Source: CANHEE01 sp043777755 (GTDB taxonomy: Bacteria; Bacteroidota; Bacteroidia; Chitinophagales; Saprospiraceae). From it: a DNA stretch of 13,859 bases. The stretch lies in contig JAYWHK010000039.1 in the NCBI GenBank assembly GCA_043777755.1, positions 1 to 13,859 on the forward strand. The letters run 5' to 3'. This document shows, in pieces, positions 1 to 6,072 of the stretch; within the stretch, counting starts at the first letter, position 1, and each line of letters opens with the position of its first letter. Below the pieces are notes generated by a model that saw nothing but the letters and a program-made list of their open reading frames with translations, did no database searches and was not told the DNA's origin. A program made the translations under genes and the position numbers.

Positions 1-53
1 CTAAAATCGGGTCGTCTTCCTTAGCTATTATTAAAACACATAGATTAATGCTT

Positions 54-85
54 AAATTTGTTGCTGCAAAAGCAGCAACAAATTT
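54..85 (-). terminator. Stem-loop downstream of the MFS gene, possible terminator
   Basis: Two perfectly complementary 14-base arms (54-67 and 72-85) enclose an AAAA loop, 23 bases past the stop codon of the MFS transporter gene on the minus strand. The stem is strong and has a GC-containing tip (TTGCTGC/GCAGCAA). No clear U-run follows on the minus strand, so it may be a weak or factor-aided terminator, or an mRNA 3'-end stabiliser. The hairpin is symmetric and could also serve plus-strand transcripts. Confidence 0.5.
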
Positions 86-108
86 GCTACACTAAGAAAT
101 ATTTTATG

Positions 109-1392
109 TTATTCCTCCTCCTCAGGTACTAACGGCGTACCTGCATCAACACCGAACCAAAACAAACCACCCATCGCTACGATGCAACCAATAATTCTCA
201 CGGGTAATTCGTAACTGCCTGTTGCAGTCAAAATATAACCAAAAGCGGAAGCCATCACGACTGAACCCAACTGCCCAGCCAAGCCCATTGTTCCTGATAC
301 TGAACCTGCATATTTTCCTCCAATATCAGTTGCTGCCGACCAGGAAACAGGCAAGGTAAAGTCTTTGAATGCCAAACCCAAGCCTAAGAAAATAATCGCT
401 ATATTCGTATCTGCGATGTAAGAACCAATAATCATACAAATACCAGCCATCACCAAGCCAAACATCCCTACATAGCGACGACCAAAAGTCAAACCTTTTT
501 TCTTTGCAAAATAATCAGATGCAAAACCACCTATCAGACAGCCTGCCATGCCCAAAACAAAAGGAAACGATACCATCCAACCCAAATCTTCTTTTGGTAT
601 GCCACGACCTTTTTGTAGGTATTTTGGCATCCATGACATATAGAAATATGCACCATACAAAAGGCAGTGGTACATTGCCATAATACTCCATAAACTCTTG
701 TTTTTCAGCACAGTACGCCAAGGAAGTATCGTATGAGAAGGTTTTTTTACACTTCGATTTTCTTCAATTAATTGCAATTCCTCTGTACTGATTCCTGCCA
801 TATCACGTGGCTCGTCTTTGAACCAAAACCACCAAGCCGCAGCCCAAACCATACCCAATGAACCAAAAAGATAAAAGACCGTTCTCCAGCCATACATTTC
901 TGCTAATCCAATAGACAATACGGGAGCTAATGCGCCACCTAAACGGCTTCCCATCCAAATAATGGATTGAATACCTCCTCGTTCTGCCAATGGAAACCAT
1001 CTTGCTACAGTTACAGATACTGTTGGAAATGCGCCCGCTTCACCTGCTCCAAACAAAAATCGAACGACAATAAGGAAGTAAAAACCAGAAACAGTCATTC
1101 CAAAAATATTGAAATCAGTCACTAATCCTGTTAAAACAGTAAAAATTGACCACCAAACGACGATGCGAAAAAGAGTAATTCGAGGACCTATTTTGTCCAC
1201 CATCATTCCCGTAGGAATTTCAAATGCGCCATAAGCCAAGGAGAAAGCAGCTAGAACCCAGCCCCATTGAATGTCGGTCAGCCCTAATTCTTTAGTAATG
1301 TCGTCGCCCATTGAAGAAATCGAGTTCCTGTCAAGATAGGTAATGACGGCAAAAATTACAAAAAGTGTAACTAATTGATAACGTTTTTTCAT
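109..1392 (-). CDS. MFS transporter, anion:cation symporter (ACS) type
   Basis: A 427-residue inner-membrane permease with about 12 hydrophobic segments. Typical ACS-family features are YLDRNSIS in the first helix (residues 19-26), the loop 2-3 motif DKIGPR (66-71), and the block RFLFGAGEAGAFP followed by RWFPLAERG (111-139). Family members move organic anions such as hexuronates, tartrate, phthalate or galactonate, usually with protons. The substrate cannot be read from sequence. The nearby tcuA- and prpF-like genes suggest a di- or tricarboxylate, which is inference. It lies 60 bases downstream of the EamA permease gene on the same strand and is probably co-transcribed with it. The start is the first ATG, preceded by an A-rich stretch. 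Salmonella TcuC, the known tricarballylate carrier, is also an MFS protein but, from memory, belongs to a different subfamily. Confidence 0.9.
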   Translation of the reverse strand: MKKRYQLVTLFVIFAVITYLDRNSISSMGDDITKELGLTDIQWGWVLAAFSLAYGAFEIPTGMMVDKIGPRITLFRIVVWWSIFTVLTGLVTDFNIFGMTVSGFYFLIVVRFLFGAGEAGAFPTVSVTVARWFPLAERGGIQSIIWMGSRLGGALAPVLSIGLAEMYGWRTVFYLFGSLGMVWAAAWWFWFKDEPRDMAGISTEELQLIEENRSVKKPSHTILPWRTVLKNKSLWSIMAMYHCLLYGAYFYMSWMPKYLQKGRGIPKEDLGWMVSFPFVLGMAGCLIGGFASDYFAKKKGLTFGRRYVGMFGLVMAGICMIIGSYIADTNIAIIFLGLGLAFKDFTLPVSWSAATDIGGKYAGSVSGTMGLAGQLGSVVMASAFGYILTATGSYELPVRIIGCIVAMGGLFWFGVDAGTPLVPEEEE

Positions 1393-1452
1393 TTTTTTTT
1401 AATTTTTTACTGATGTATTAAAATATTGATGTAATGATATAAACAGCGGATA

Positions 1453-2286
1453 TTAGTTATTTTTTTCCCAAATTGATAGTAAGAGCCCTGTGAAAATAAG
1501 GGCAAGCCCTACAAAACTTAGCATTGCGTAACTTTCATTGAAGACAAAATAACCAATAATCACTGCAAAAGCGGCTTCTAAATACCTCAAATTGGCGATT
1601 AAACTAACTTTTTCAGCAACTTGGACAGATTTTGTAAAATAATTTTGCGCTATAAATCCTACGGTACCGATGGCTAAAAAACCAATCCATTCTGTTGCGT
1701 TTGGTGTTTTCCAGCTTGAAAAAGCAAAATAACTACTTAAAGTAATCGAAATTGCCATGAAATAATGCAAAATTACCAAATGATGATCGTCTTCGCCAAT
1801 TTTTCTTATCACAACATAGAGCAAACCGCCAAAAATAGATGATAAAATTCCTATGCTTAAATCAAAAATTCCTATGCGTAAGTCAAAGCCTTTGAGCAAA
1901 ACAACTCCTGCAAATGAAATTAAGAAAAAGAACCATTGTAGAGGTTTTATTTTTTCATTTAAAGAAATCACTGCAAAAATAGTTGCAAAAATAGGTGACA
2001 AATATTTAATTGCGACTGCCGATGCAAAAGGAATTTTTGTCAAAATATAAAAAAAACCAAACATGGATATTGAACCAATCAAACCTCTGAAAATCAACAG
2101 TTTTTGATTTTTTCCGACTAAAGAAATACCTTGATTTTTCAAAAAAAATACCGCCATTAACCAACCTATCACAGACCGAATAAAAATATGTTGAAACGAG
2201 TCAAAATGGTTCATCGCCTTGATAAGTGCTTGCATCAATGAAAAACAAAAAATGCTAATAAAAACGTATAAAATGCCTTTGTTCAA
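1453..2286 (-). CDS. EamA/DMT-superfamily permease
   Basis: A 277-residue, very hydrophobic protein with about 10 transmembrane segments, arranged as two EamA repeats (roughly residues 1-135 and 145-274). This is the usual length and layout of drug/metabolite transporter superfamily permeases of the RhaT/YdcZ/RarD kind. The second repeat has the typical run around VAEKVSLIANLRYLEAAFAVIIGY, where the family shows a conserved glutamate, and ends in a short charged tail (WEKNN). Substrates in this family include amino acids, nucleotides and metabolites exported from the cell, and none can be assigned here. The gene is transcribed towards the MFS gene and is divergent from the PIN toxin operon. 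No clear TAnnTTTG promoter was seen in its 5' region. It could be part of the carboxylate module or an unrelated neighbour. Confidence 0.85.
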   Translation of the reverse strand: MNKGILYVFISIFCFSLMQALIKAMNHFDSFQHIFIRSVIGWLMAVFFLKNQGISLVGKNQKLLIFRGLIGSISMFGFFYILTKIPFASAVAIKYLSPIFATIFAVISLNEKIKPLQWFFFLISFAGVVLLKGFDLRIGIFDLSIGILSSIFGGLLYVVIRKIGEDDHHLVILHYFMAISITLSSYFAFSSWKTPNATEWIGFLAIGTVGFIAQNYFTKSVQVAEKVSLIANLRYLEAAFAVIIGYFVFNESYAMLSFVGLALIFTGLLLSIWEKNN

Positions 2287-2315
2287 GTGTGCTTTTGAAA
2301 TTTTGGTTTAAAAAT

Positions 2316-2346
2316 TTTGAAATTTTGTATTTTTCTTGTATTTTTG
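2316..2346 (+). promoter_or_regulatory. Bacteroidota-type promoter of the PIN toxin operon
   Basis: TTTG at 2316-2319 and TATTTTTG (TAnnTTTG) at 2339-2346 are separated by 19 bases, matching the -33/-7 consensus of Bacteroidota primary sigma factor promoters. Transcription would start near 2353, about 15 bases before the ATG at 2368. This rules out the upstream in-frame ATG at 2317, which overlaps the -33 box. Confidence 0.6.
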
Positions 2347-2367
2347 TTCTACAAAATAAAATCTATT

Positions 2368-2583
2368 ATGCTACAAACGCTTTCTTTTCCGCTTAGTAAT
2401 GTTCAATTAGAATTATTAAAAATATATTCTACCGACATCAAAGATAATGATTTACAAGATTTAAAAAATATTTTAGCACAGTTTTTTGCTCAAAAATCAA
2501 TCGTTCTTGCCAATCAAATTTGGGACGAAAAAGGTTATACTGATGCTGATATGAAAAATTTGTTAAATTCTGATAATCAGTAA
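2368..2583 (+). CDS. Antitoxin-like small protein paired with PIN toxin
   Basis: A 71-residue acidic, helix-rich protein directly upstream of a PIN-domain toxin gene, with three bases between its stop codon and the toxin ATG. The C-terminal part contains WDEKGYTDADMKNLLN (about residues 52-67), a pattern I recall from short Bacteroidota proteins encoded next to PIN-family toxins. Antitoxins of such pairs bind and block the toxin and often repress their own promoter. No clear DNA-binding fold is visible, so the antitoxin role rests mainly on gene order. An in-frame ATG lies 51 bases upstream at 2317, but ATG 2368 is preferred because the promoter box TATTTTTG lies between the two. Confidence 0.7.
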   Translation: MLQTLSFPLSNVQLELLKIYSTDIKDNDLQDLKNILAQFFAQKSIVLANQIWDEKGYTDADMKNLLNSDNQ

Positions 2584-2586
2584 TTT

Positions 2587-2988
2587 ATGCGCATTGTTTT
2601 AGACACAAATGTTCTTTTAGTTTCTATTTCCGACCGTTCTAAGACACATTGGATTTACGAAAAACTCATAAATGGCGAATATGAATTAGCTGTTACCAAT
2701 GCAATCTTGAATGAATATCAAGAAAAAATAACGCAACACTGGAATGCAGAAGTGGCTCAATTCGTCATTAGAACTTTGCTGGAACTTTCAAATGTTAATT
2801 TTATCACAGTGTTTTATCGTTTGAATCTTATCGTCAGTGATCCAGATGATAATGCTTTTGTGGATTGTGCTTTTGCAGCAAATGCCCATTATATAGTATC
2901 GCATGATAAACATTTTGATGTTTTAAAAAATCTTGACTTTCCCGTGATTAAAGTTATTAGAATTGATGAATTTCAAAAGGTTTTATAG
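2587..2988 (+). CDS. PIN-domain toxin of a putative toxin-antitoxin pair
   Basis: A 133-residue protein of the 'putative toxin-antitoxin system toxin component, PIN family' group (TIGR00305-like). The opening strand and first acidic residue are MRIVLDTNVL (D6, N8). E43 lies in the ILNEY segment. SDPDDNAFVDCAF (84-96) supplies D88 and D93, and IVSHDKHF (103-110) supplies D107. These are the acidic residues that hold metal ions in PIN ribonucleases, so the active site looks intact. Family members cleave RNA when the antitoxin is lost. The gene is second in a plus-strand operon that splits an otherwise minus-strand catabolic region, which suggests later insertion. Length is normal for the family. 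Confidence 0.88.
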   Translation: MRIVLDTNVLLVSISDRSKTHWIYEKLINGEYELAVTNAILNEYQEKITQHWNAEVAQFVIRTLLELSNVNFITVFYRLNLIVSDPDDNAFVDCAFAANAHYIVSHDKHFDVLKNLDFPVIKVIRIDEFQKVL

Positions 2989-3013
2989 AAATTATTTTTA
3001 AATTATACTTAAA

Positions 3014-3225
3014 ATGCTTAATAAAGAAGAAAAATCTGCTCGAATTAGTGATATTTTAGAACAAATTCAAGATTTGAATACCCTAATTCTTACTTTAAAA
3101 ACACACGATGCTGACAGTTCAACATTGGAGCAATATTTTTTTATATTAGAAATCAATTTACAAACGAATTGAGCCTTCTAATGGCTGAATTTAGTTTCAA
3201 AATTGAACCTGCGTATGCCGCCTAA
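3014..3225 (+). pseudogene. Small conserved-type protein gene with an apparent frameshift
   Basis: An ATG at 3014, 25 bases after the PIN toxin stop, opens a 52-codon frame (MLNKEEKSARISDILEQIQD...) that ends with TGA at 3170-3172. From a run of seven T at 3136-3142, another frame continues smoothly as YIRNQFTNELSLLMAEF and stops with TAA at 3223-3225. Joined by one extra T (or two fewer), the two pieces give a single helical protein of about 70 residues. It is acidic/amphipathic in its first half, with a Leu-rich NELSLLMAEF segment. I recall similar small hypothetical proteins in Cytophagales, but the function is unknown. It appears to be the third gene of the PIN operon. The last four bases overlap the end of the convergent prpF gene. 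The break may be a real mutation, transcriptional slippage or a sequencing error. Confidence 0.55.
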
Positions 3226-4382
3226 TGGAACACTACGCCTTCCATTATCTTCCGTACTGTTCGTATCGTTCCAGCTTTTTTGACGTTGATTTTTCCGTCT
3301 TTTTCCTCCATTTCTATATTTACTTCTATCACGCCTGACGGGTGTTCAATGACAACCATTTCTTGTGGTTTCCCGTTTGTTTTACCTATTTCTGATGCGA
3401 TTGAGCCTTTGATTTTTAAGGCAGTCGCAATACAAATTGCACCCGTAACAGCATGAGAAGGGTGCAAAGTCGTTGGTGTCAAGTATCGAGAAGTAATGTT
3501 ATTCGCTTCGTTGCGAGGAGCGGATAAAATACCAATTTTCGGTAAAACGCTTTTCGATACGTCGCCCATACCTGCACGTCGTCCTGCTTCTAAACGCATC
3601 GCTTCTAACTTAAACATCAAATCAGGTTTTTTTTCAAAAAAATCATCTTTTTCAGTACCTTCCAAACCAAAATCGCTTGCTTTTACGAGCATCATCACTG
3701 AGCCAGCATCTAAAATCGTACAATTAATACCATTGATTTCTTCTATTATTTTGCCTGTTGGCAGTAATTTTCCTGTTTTTCCGCCAACTTGGTCAAAAAG
3801 ATTCATGAAAACAGGCGCAGCTGTGCCTGGCACACCATCAATTTTCATTGTGCCGTTGTATTCCACTTTTCCGTTGGGCGTTTGTATGATTTCCTCAATG
3901 ATAGAATTGGTATTGATGTTAAAAACCATTACTTTTGTCGTTGGAATAGTCGCTTTTACCCAACCTTTTTCAATCGCAAAAGGTCCAACACCAGCCATCA
4001 TATTGCCACAAGGCGGCGTAGTATCAACAACAGGATTCGCAATATCTACTTGTGCAAACAAATAATCAACATCAATTCCTTTGCGTTGCGAAGGTTTTGC
4101 CATCACGACTTTGCTCGTAACCGTTTCCACAGCACCCAAACCATCAATCTGATGCGGGTCGGGCGAACCCATTACTTTGAGCAAAATCGCATTGCGTTTT
4201 GCCACATCACTTGGCAAATCTCGCATATCAAAAAATGGACCTTTTGACGTTCCTCCTCGCATATACATACAAGGAATAGCGTTTTTGGGAAGTTGTGTAA
4301 CAGCTGTTTGCGCTGTTTTACAAGCAATTGTAAAACAAGCAATTACAAGTATAAAAAAGGTATATTTGTGTGATTTCATCAT
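3222..4382 (-). CDS. prpF: PrpF-family isomerase with lipoprotein-type signal
   Basis: A 386-residue member of the PrpF/GalD family, cofactor-free isomerases that shift the double bond of aconitate, 2-methylaconitate or 4-oxalomesaconate. The core starts at IPCMYMRGGTSKGPFF (residues 36-51), where typical family members begin. VTSKVV (K91) and PPCGNMMAGVGPF (C125) match positions where the Shewanella PrpF work, as I recall it, places a catalytic lysine and cysteine. GRRAGMGD and the LHPSH region near 306-310 are also characteristic. The unusual part is the first 30 residues: MMKSHK, a hydrophobic stretch, then FTIAC (C21), a good signal-peptidase II lipobox; a second VIAC lies at C16. An anchored periplasmic enzyme is therefore predicted. 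The ATG directly follows the tcuA stop codon, implying translational coupling. The exact substrate is uncertain; trans-/cis-aconitate fits the neighbours best. Confidence 0.88.
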   Translation of the reverse strand: MMKSHKYTFFILVIACFTIACKTAQTAVTQLPKNAIPCMYMRGGTSKGPFFDMRDLPSDVAKRNAILLKVMGSPDPHQIDGLGAVETVTSKVVMAKPSQRKGIDVDYLFAQVDIANPVVDTTPPCGNMMAGVGPFAIEKGWVKATIPTTKVMVFNINTNSIIEEIIQTPNGKVEYNGTMKIDGVPGTAAPVFMNLFDQVGGKTGKLLPTGKIIEEINGINCTILDAGSVMMLVKASDFGLEGTEKDDFFEKKPDLMFKLEAMRLEAGRRAGMGDVSKSVLPKIGILSAPRNEANNITSRYLTPTTLHPSHAVTGAICIATALKIKGSIASEIGKTNGKPQEMVVIEHPSGVIEVNIEMEEKDGKINVKKAGTIRTVRKIMEGVVFH

Positions 4383-5870
4383 TTAAAATTTAGCTGCATT
4401 TTCGCCCGCATATCTTCCAAATACAGTTCCTGAAGTCAAACCAGAACCGCCAGGATAACCATAGAAAAATACACCGCCGACCATTTCGCCACAAGCGTAA
4501 AGTCCTGCGATAGGCTCATTATTTTCATTTAAAACTTCGCCTTTTTTATTGACTTTTACACCGCCATAAGTGAACGTAATGCCGCCCGTAACGGGATAAG
4601 CCCGATACGGAGGCGTATCTAATATATTCGACCAATTGGTTTTATTGAGTGTCAAACCTTCGGTTGTTCGCCCATCTTTTATAGTTGGGTCAAATGTAAC
4701 TGATTGATTTACAGCGTTATTGTAATCAGAAAGCGTTTGTTTCGCTTGACTTTTATTGATGCCTTCAATTTTTTCAATCAACTCATCAATTGTGTCCGCT
4801 TCTAAGAAACTCGCATCATGCGTTTTGTATTCGCCATAAAGGAGATTATACACTTTTTGGTCAAAAAACTGCCAAGCGATGCCTTGCGGTTGCTCCAAAA
4901 CCGCTTTTCCAAATTGAGCATAGGTATAATTGCGAAAATCCAAACCTTCATCAACAAAACGCTCGCCATCGGCATTGAGCATTACACCAAAAAGATAAGA
5001 GATTTTTCGATAATGTTTTCTTTCTATATGTGGAATGTTCAGATTGCCGTAATCAGGCATGAACCTATCCATCGGAACAGCATGGCAACCGCCAAAATGT
5101 CCGTTAAGTGCCGCACCTAATTTTGTTGCAGCTTCGATGCCCCAACCCATGTTGTGCTGCGTGCCTCGTACTTTTGCGTTAGCGAAATTTTCGCCTAAAT
5201 ATTTTACCCTTAATTCTTTGTTTGCTTCAAAACCGCCACACGCCAAAACGACTGATTTACAAGCGATTGTGATTTTTTTTGCTTCAAAAATACATTCTAT
5301 GCCAGTAATTTTTCCATTTTCTTGCAAAATGTTTTCTGCGGCACAATTGTATTTTATTTCGCCGCCAAGGCGTAAAAATTCTTTTCGTTCTTCTTGAACC
5401 AAACCATTTCCTTCGCCTTCTGCTTCGAGCGTAAGACCGCCCCAAAAGATGTATTTTCCATCTTTCAAAAACGATTGACGACTATAAATCGGGTCAAATT
5501 TGATGTTGTGCGTAGCCAACCATTGTAATGCGGGCAAACTTTCTTCTACTAAAAATTCCTGCAACTCCGTAACGGGTTCGCCTTCGTTGAAATGTTGTAA
5601 GTCACTTAAAAATTTTTCTTTTGGGTAAGTTCCAAATTCTGTAATAGGCGTGCGTTCATCATCTGGATTTTTTAATAAAGGTAATAAATCTTCGTTAGAA
5701 TTGTAAGCAAAACGCATTGCTCCAGCGGTGTAACGGCTGTTGCCGCCCCATTCGTTTTCGTCGGCTTTTTCTATCATCAAGACAGTCGCGCCATTGTCCA
5801 AAGCAGCGATTCCTGCACAAAAAGCAGCATTTCCAGTGCCGATAACGATTACATCGTAATTTTTTTTCAT
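4383..5870 (-). CDS. tcuA: FAD-dependent tricarballylate dehydrogenase-like protein (TcuA family)
   Basis: A 495-residue flavoprotein of the succinate dehydrogenase/fumarate reductase flavoprotein superfamily. The N-terminal dinucleotide fold shows VIVIGTGNAAFCAG (7-20) with the ribose-binding E34, then GGNSRYTAGAMRF (42-54). The C-terminal FAD region has GLYACGEMVGG (456-466) and YPGGSGL (472-478), which I associate with TcuA. TcuA of Salmonella oxidises tricarballylate to cis-aconitate and passes electrons to TcuB; no tcuB is visible here. No signal peptide is present, so the enzyme is cytoplasmic, unlike its PrpF partner. The start is the ATG at 5870 (MKKNYDVIVIG). An upstream ATG at 5942 would add 24 residues encoded by the repeat element and is not credible. 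Sibling dehydrogenases such as urocanate reductase or ketosteroid dehydrogenase are less likely. Confidence 0.85.
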   Translation of the reverse strand: MKKNYDVIVIGTGNAAFCAGIAALDNGATVLMIEKADENEWGGNSRYTAGAMRFAYNSNEDLLPLLKNPDDERTPITEFGTYPKEKFLSDLQHFNEGEPVTELQEFLVEESLPALQWLATHNIKFDPIYSRQSFLKDGKYIFWGGLTLEAEGEGNGLVQEERKEFLRLGGEIKYNCAAENILQENGKITGIECIFEAKKITIACKSVVLACGGFEANKELRVKYLGENFANAKVRGTQHNMGWGIEAATKLGAALNGHFGGCHAVPMDRFMPDYGNLNIPHIERKHYRKISYLFGVMLNADGERFVDEGLDFRNYTYAQFGKAVLEQPQGIAWQFFDQKVYNLLYGEYKTHDASFLEADTIDELIEKIEGINKSQAKQTLSDYNNAVNQSVTFDPTIKDGRTTEGLTLNKTNWSNILDTPPYRAYPVTGGITFTYGGVKVNKKGEVLNENNEPIAGLYACGEMVGGVFFYGYPGGSGLTSGTVFGRYAGENAAKF

Positions 5871-5873
5871 ATC

Positions 5874-6071
5874 TGGAGTTCGGGTTTTAACCCGAATATA
5901 TAATTTACAAAGAGCTTTAAAAGAGCTAAAAATTAGTAGCAATTTTTTATTTTAACCCGAATATACAATTTACAAGTAAAAAGGAGAGAGTACGATGTGA
6001 AAAATCGTACTCTCTCTGGATTTTAGGTTTTAACCCGAGGAATAATTGTTCGGGTTAAAATCCGAACTCCA
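5874..6071. repeat. 198-bp intergenic element bounded by 23-bp inverted repeats
   Basis: Bases 5874-5896 and the reverse complement of 6049-6071 agree at 22 of 23 positions (TGGAGTTCGGRTTTTAACCC then GAA), forming terminal inverted repeats. The left end is itself a palindrome (TTCGGGTT-TT-AACCCGAA, 5879-5896). The core TTTTAACCCGA recurs at 5885, 5950 and 6028, and inverted at 6050-6060. A 26-base copy at 5885-5910 is repeated at 5950-5975 with one mismatch. The right end folds as a perfect 11-bp hairpin (6028-6038 with 6050-6060). No coding frame is credible. The element fills almost exactly the gap between the receptor stop codon and the tcuA ATG. It resembles a MITE- or REP/BIME-like dispersed repeat. 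Confidence 0.75.
5978..6016 (-). terminator. Intrinsic terminator-like hairpin after the TonB receptor gene
   Basis: GAGAGAGTACGAT (5984-5996) pairs perfectly with ATCGTACTCTCTC (6004-6016) around a 7-base loop. On the minus strand the stem is followed by two C and five T (5978-5982). It lies about 55 bases beyond the receptor stop codon and inside the inverted-repeat element. It would separate, or attenuate, transcription between the receptor and tcuA. Confidence 0.7.
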
Positions 6072-6072
6072 A

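Noticed and set aside
1..53. A minus-strand stretch reading LIIAKEDDPIL, reminiscent of the start of a response-regulator receiver domain running off the left edge.
   Set aside because: There is no in-frame ATG, GTG or TTG before it, one residue is extra compared with the usual motif, and under 20 codons are visible.
2317..2367. An earlier ATG for the antitoxin-like gene.
   Set aside because: The promoter -7 box lies downstream of it, so the ATG would not be in the transcript.
3496..4065. A 189-codon open frame antisense to prpF.
   Set aside because: It opposes a clearly coding, family-matching gene; its translation is Ser/Pro/Lys-rich without a recognisable domain.
5871..5942. An upstream ATG giving TcuA 24 extra N-terminal residues.
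   Set aside because: These codons fall in the inverted-repeat element, and the FAD-binding fold begins directly after the internal ATG at 5870.
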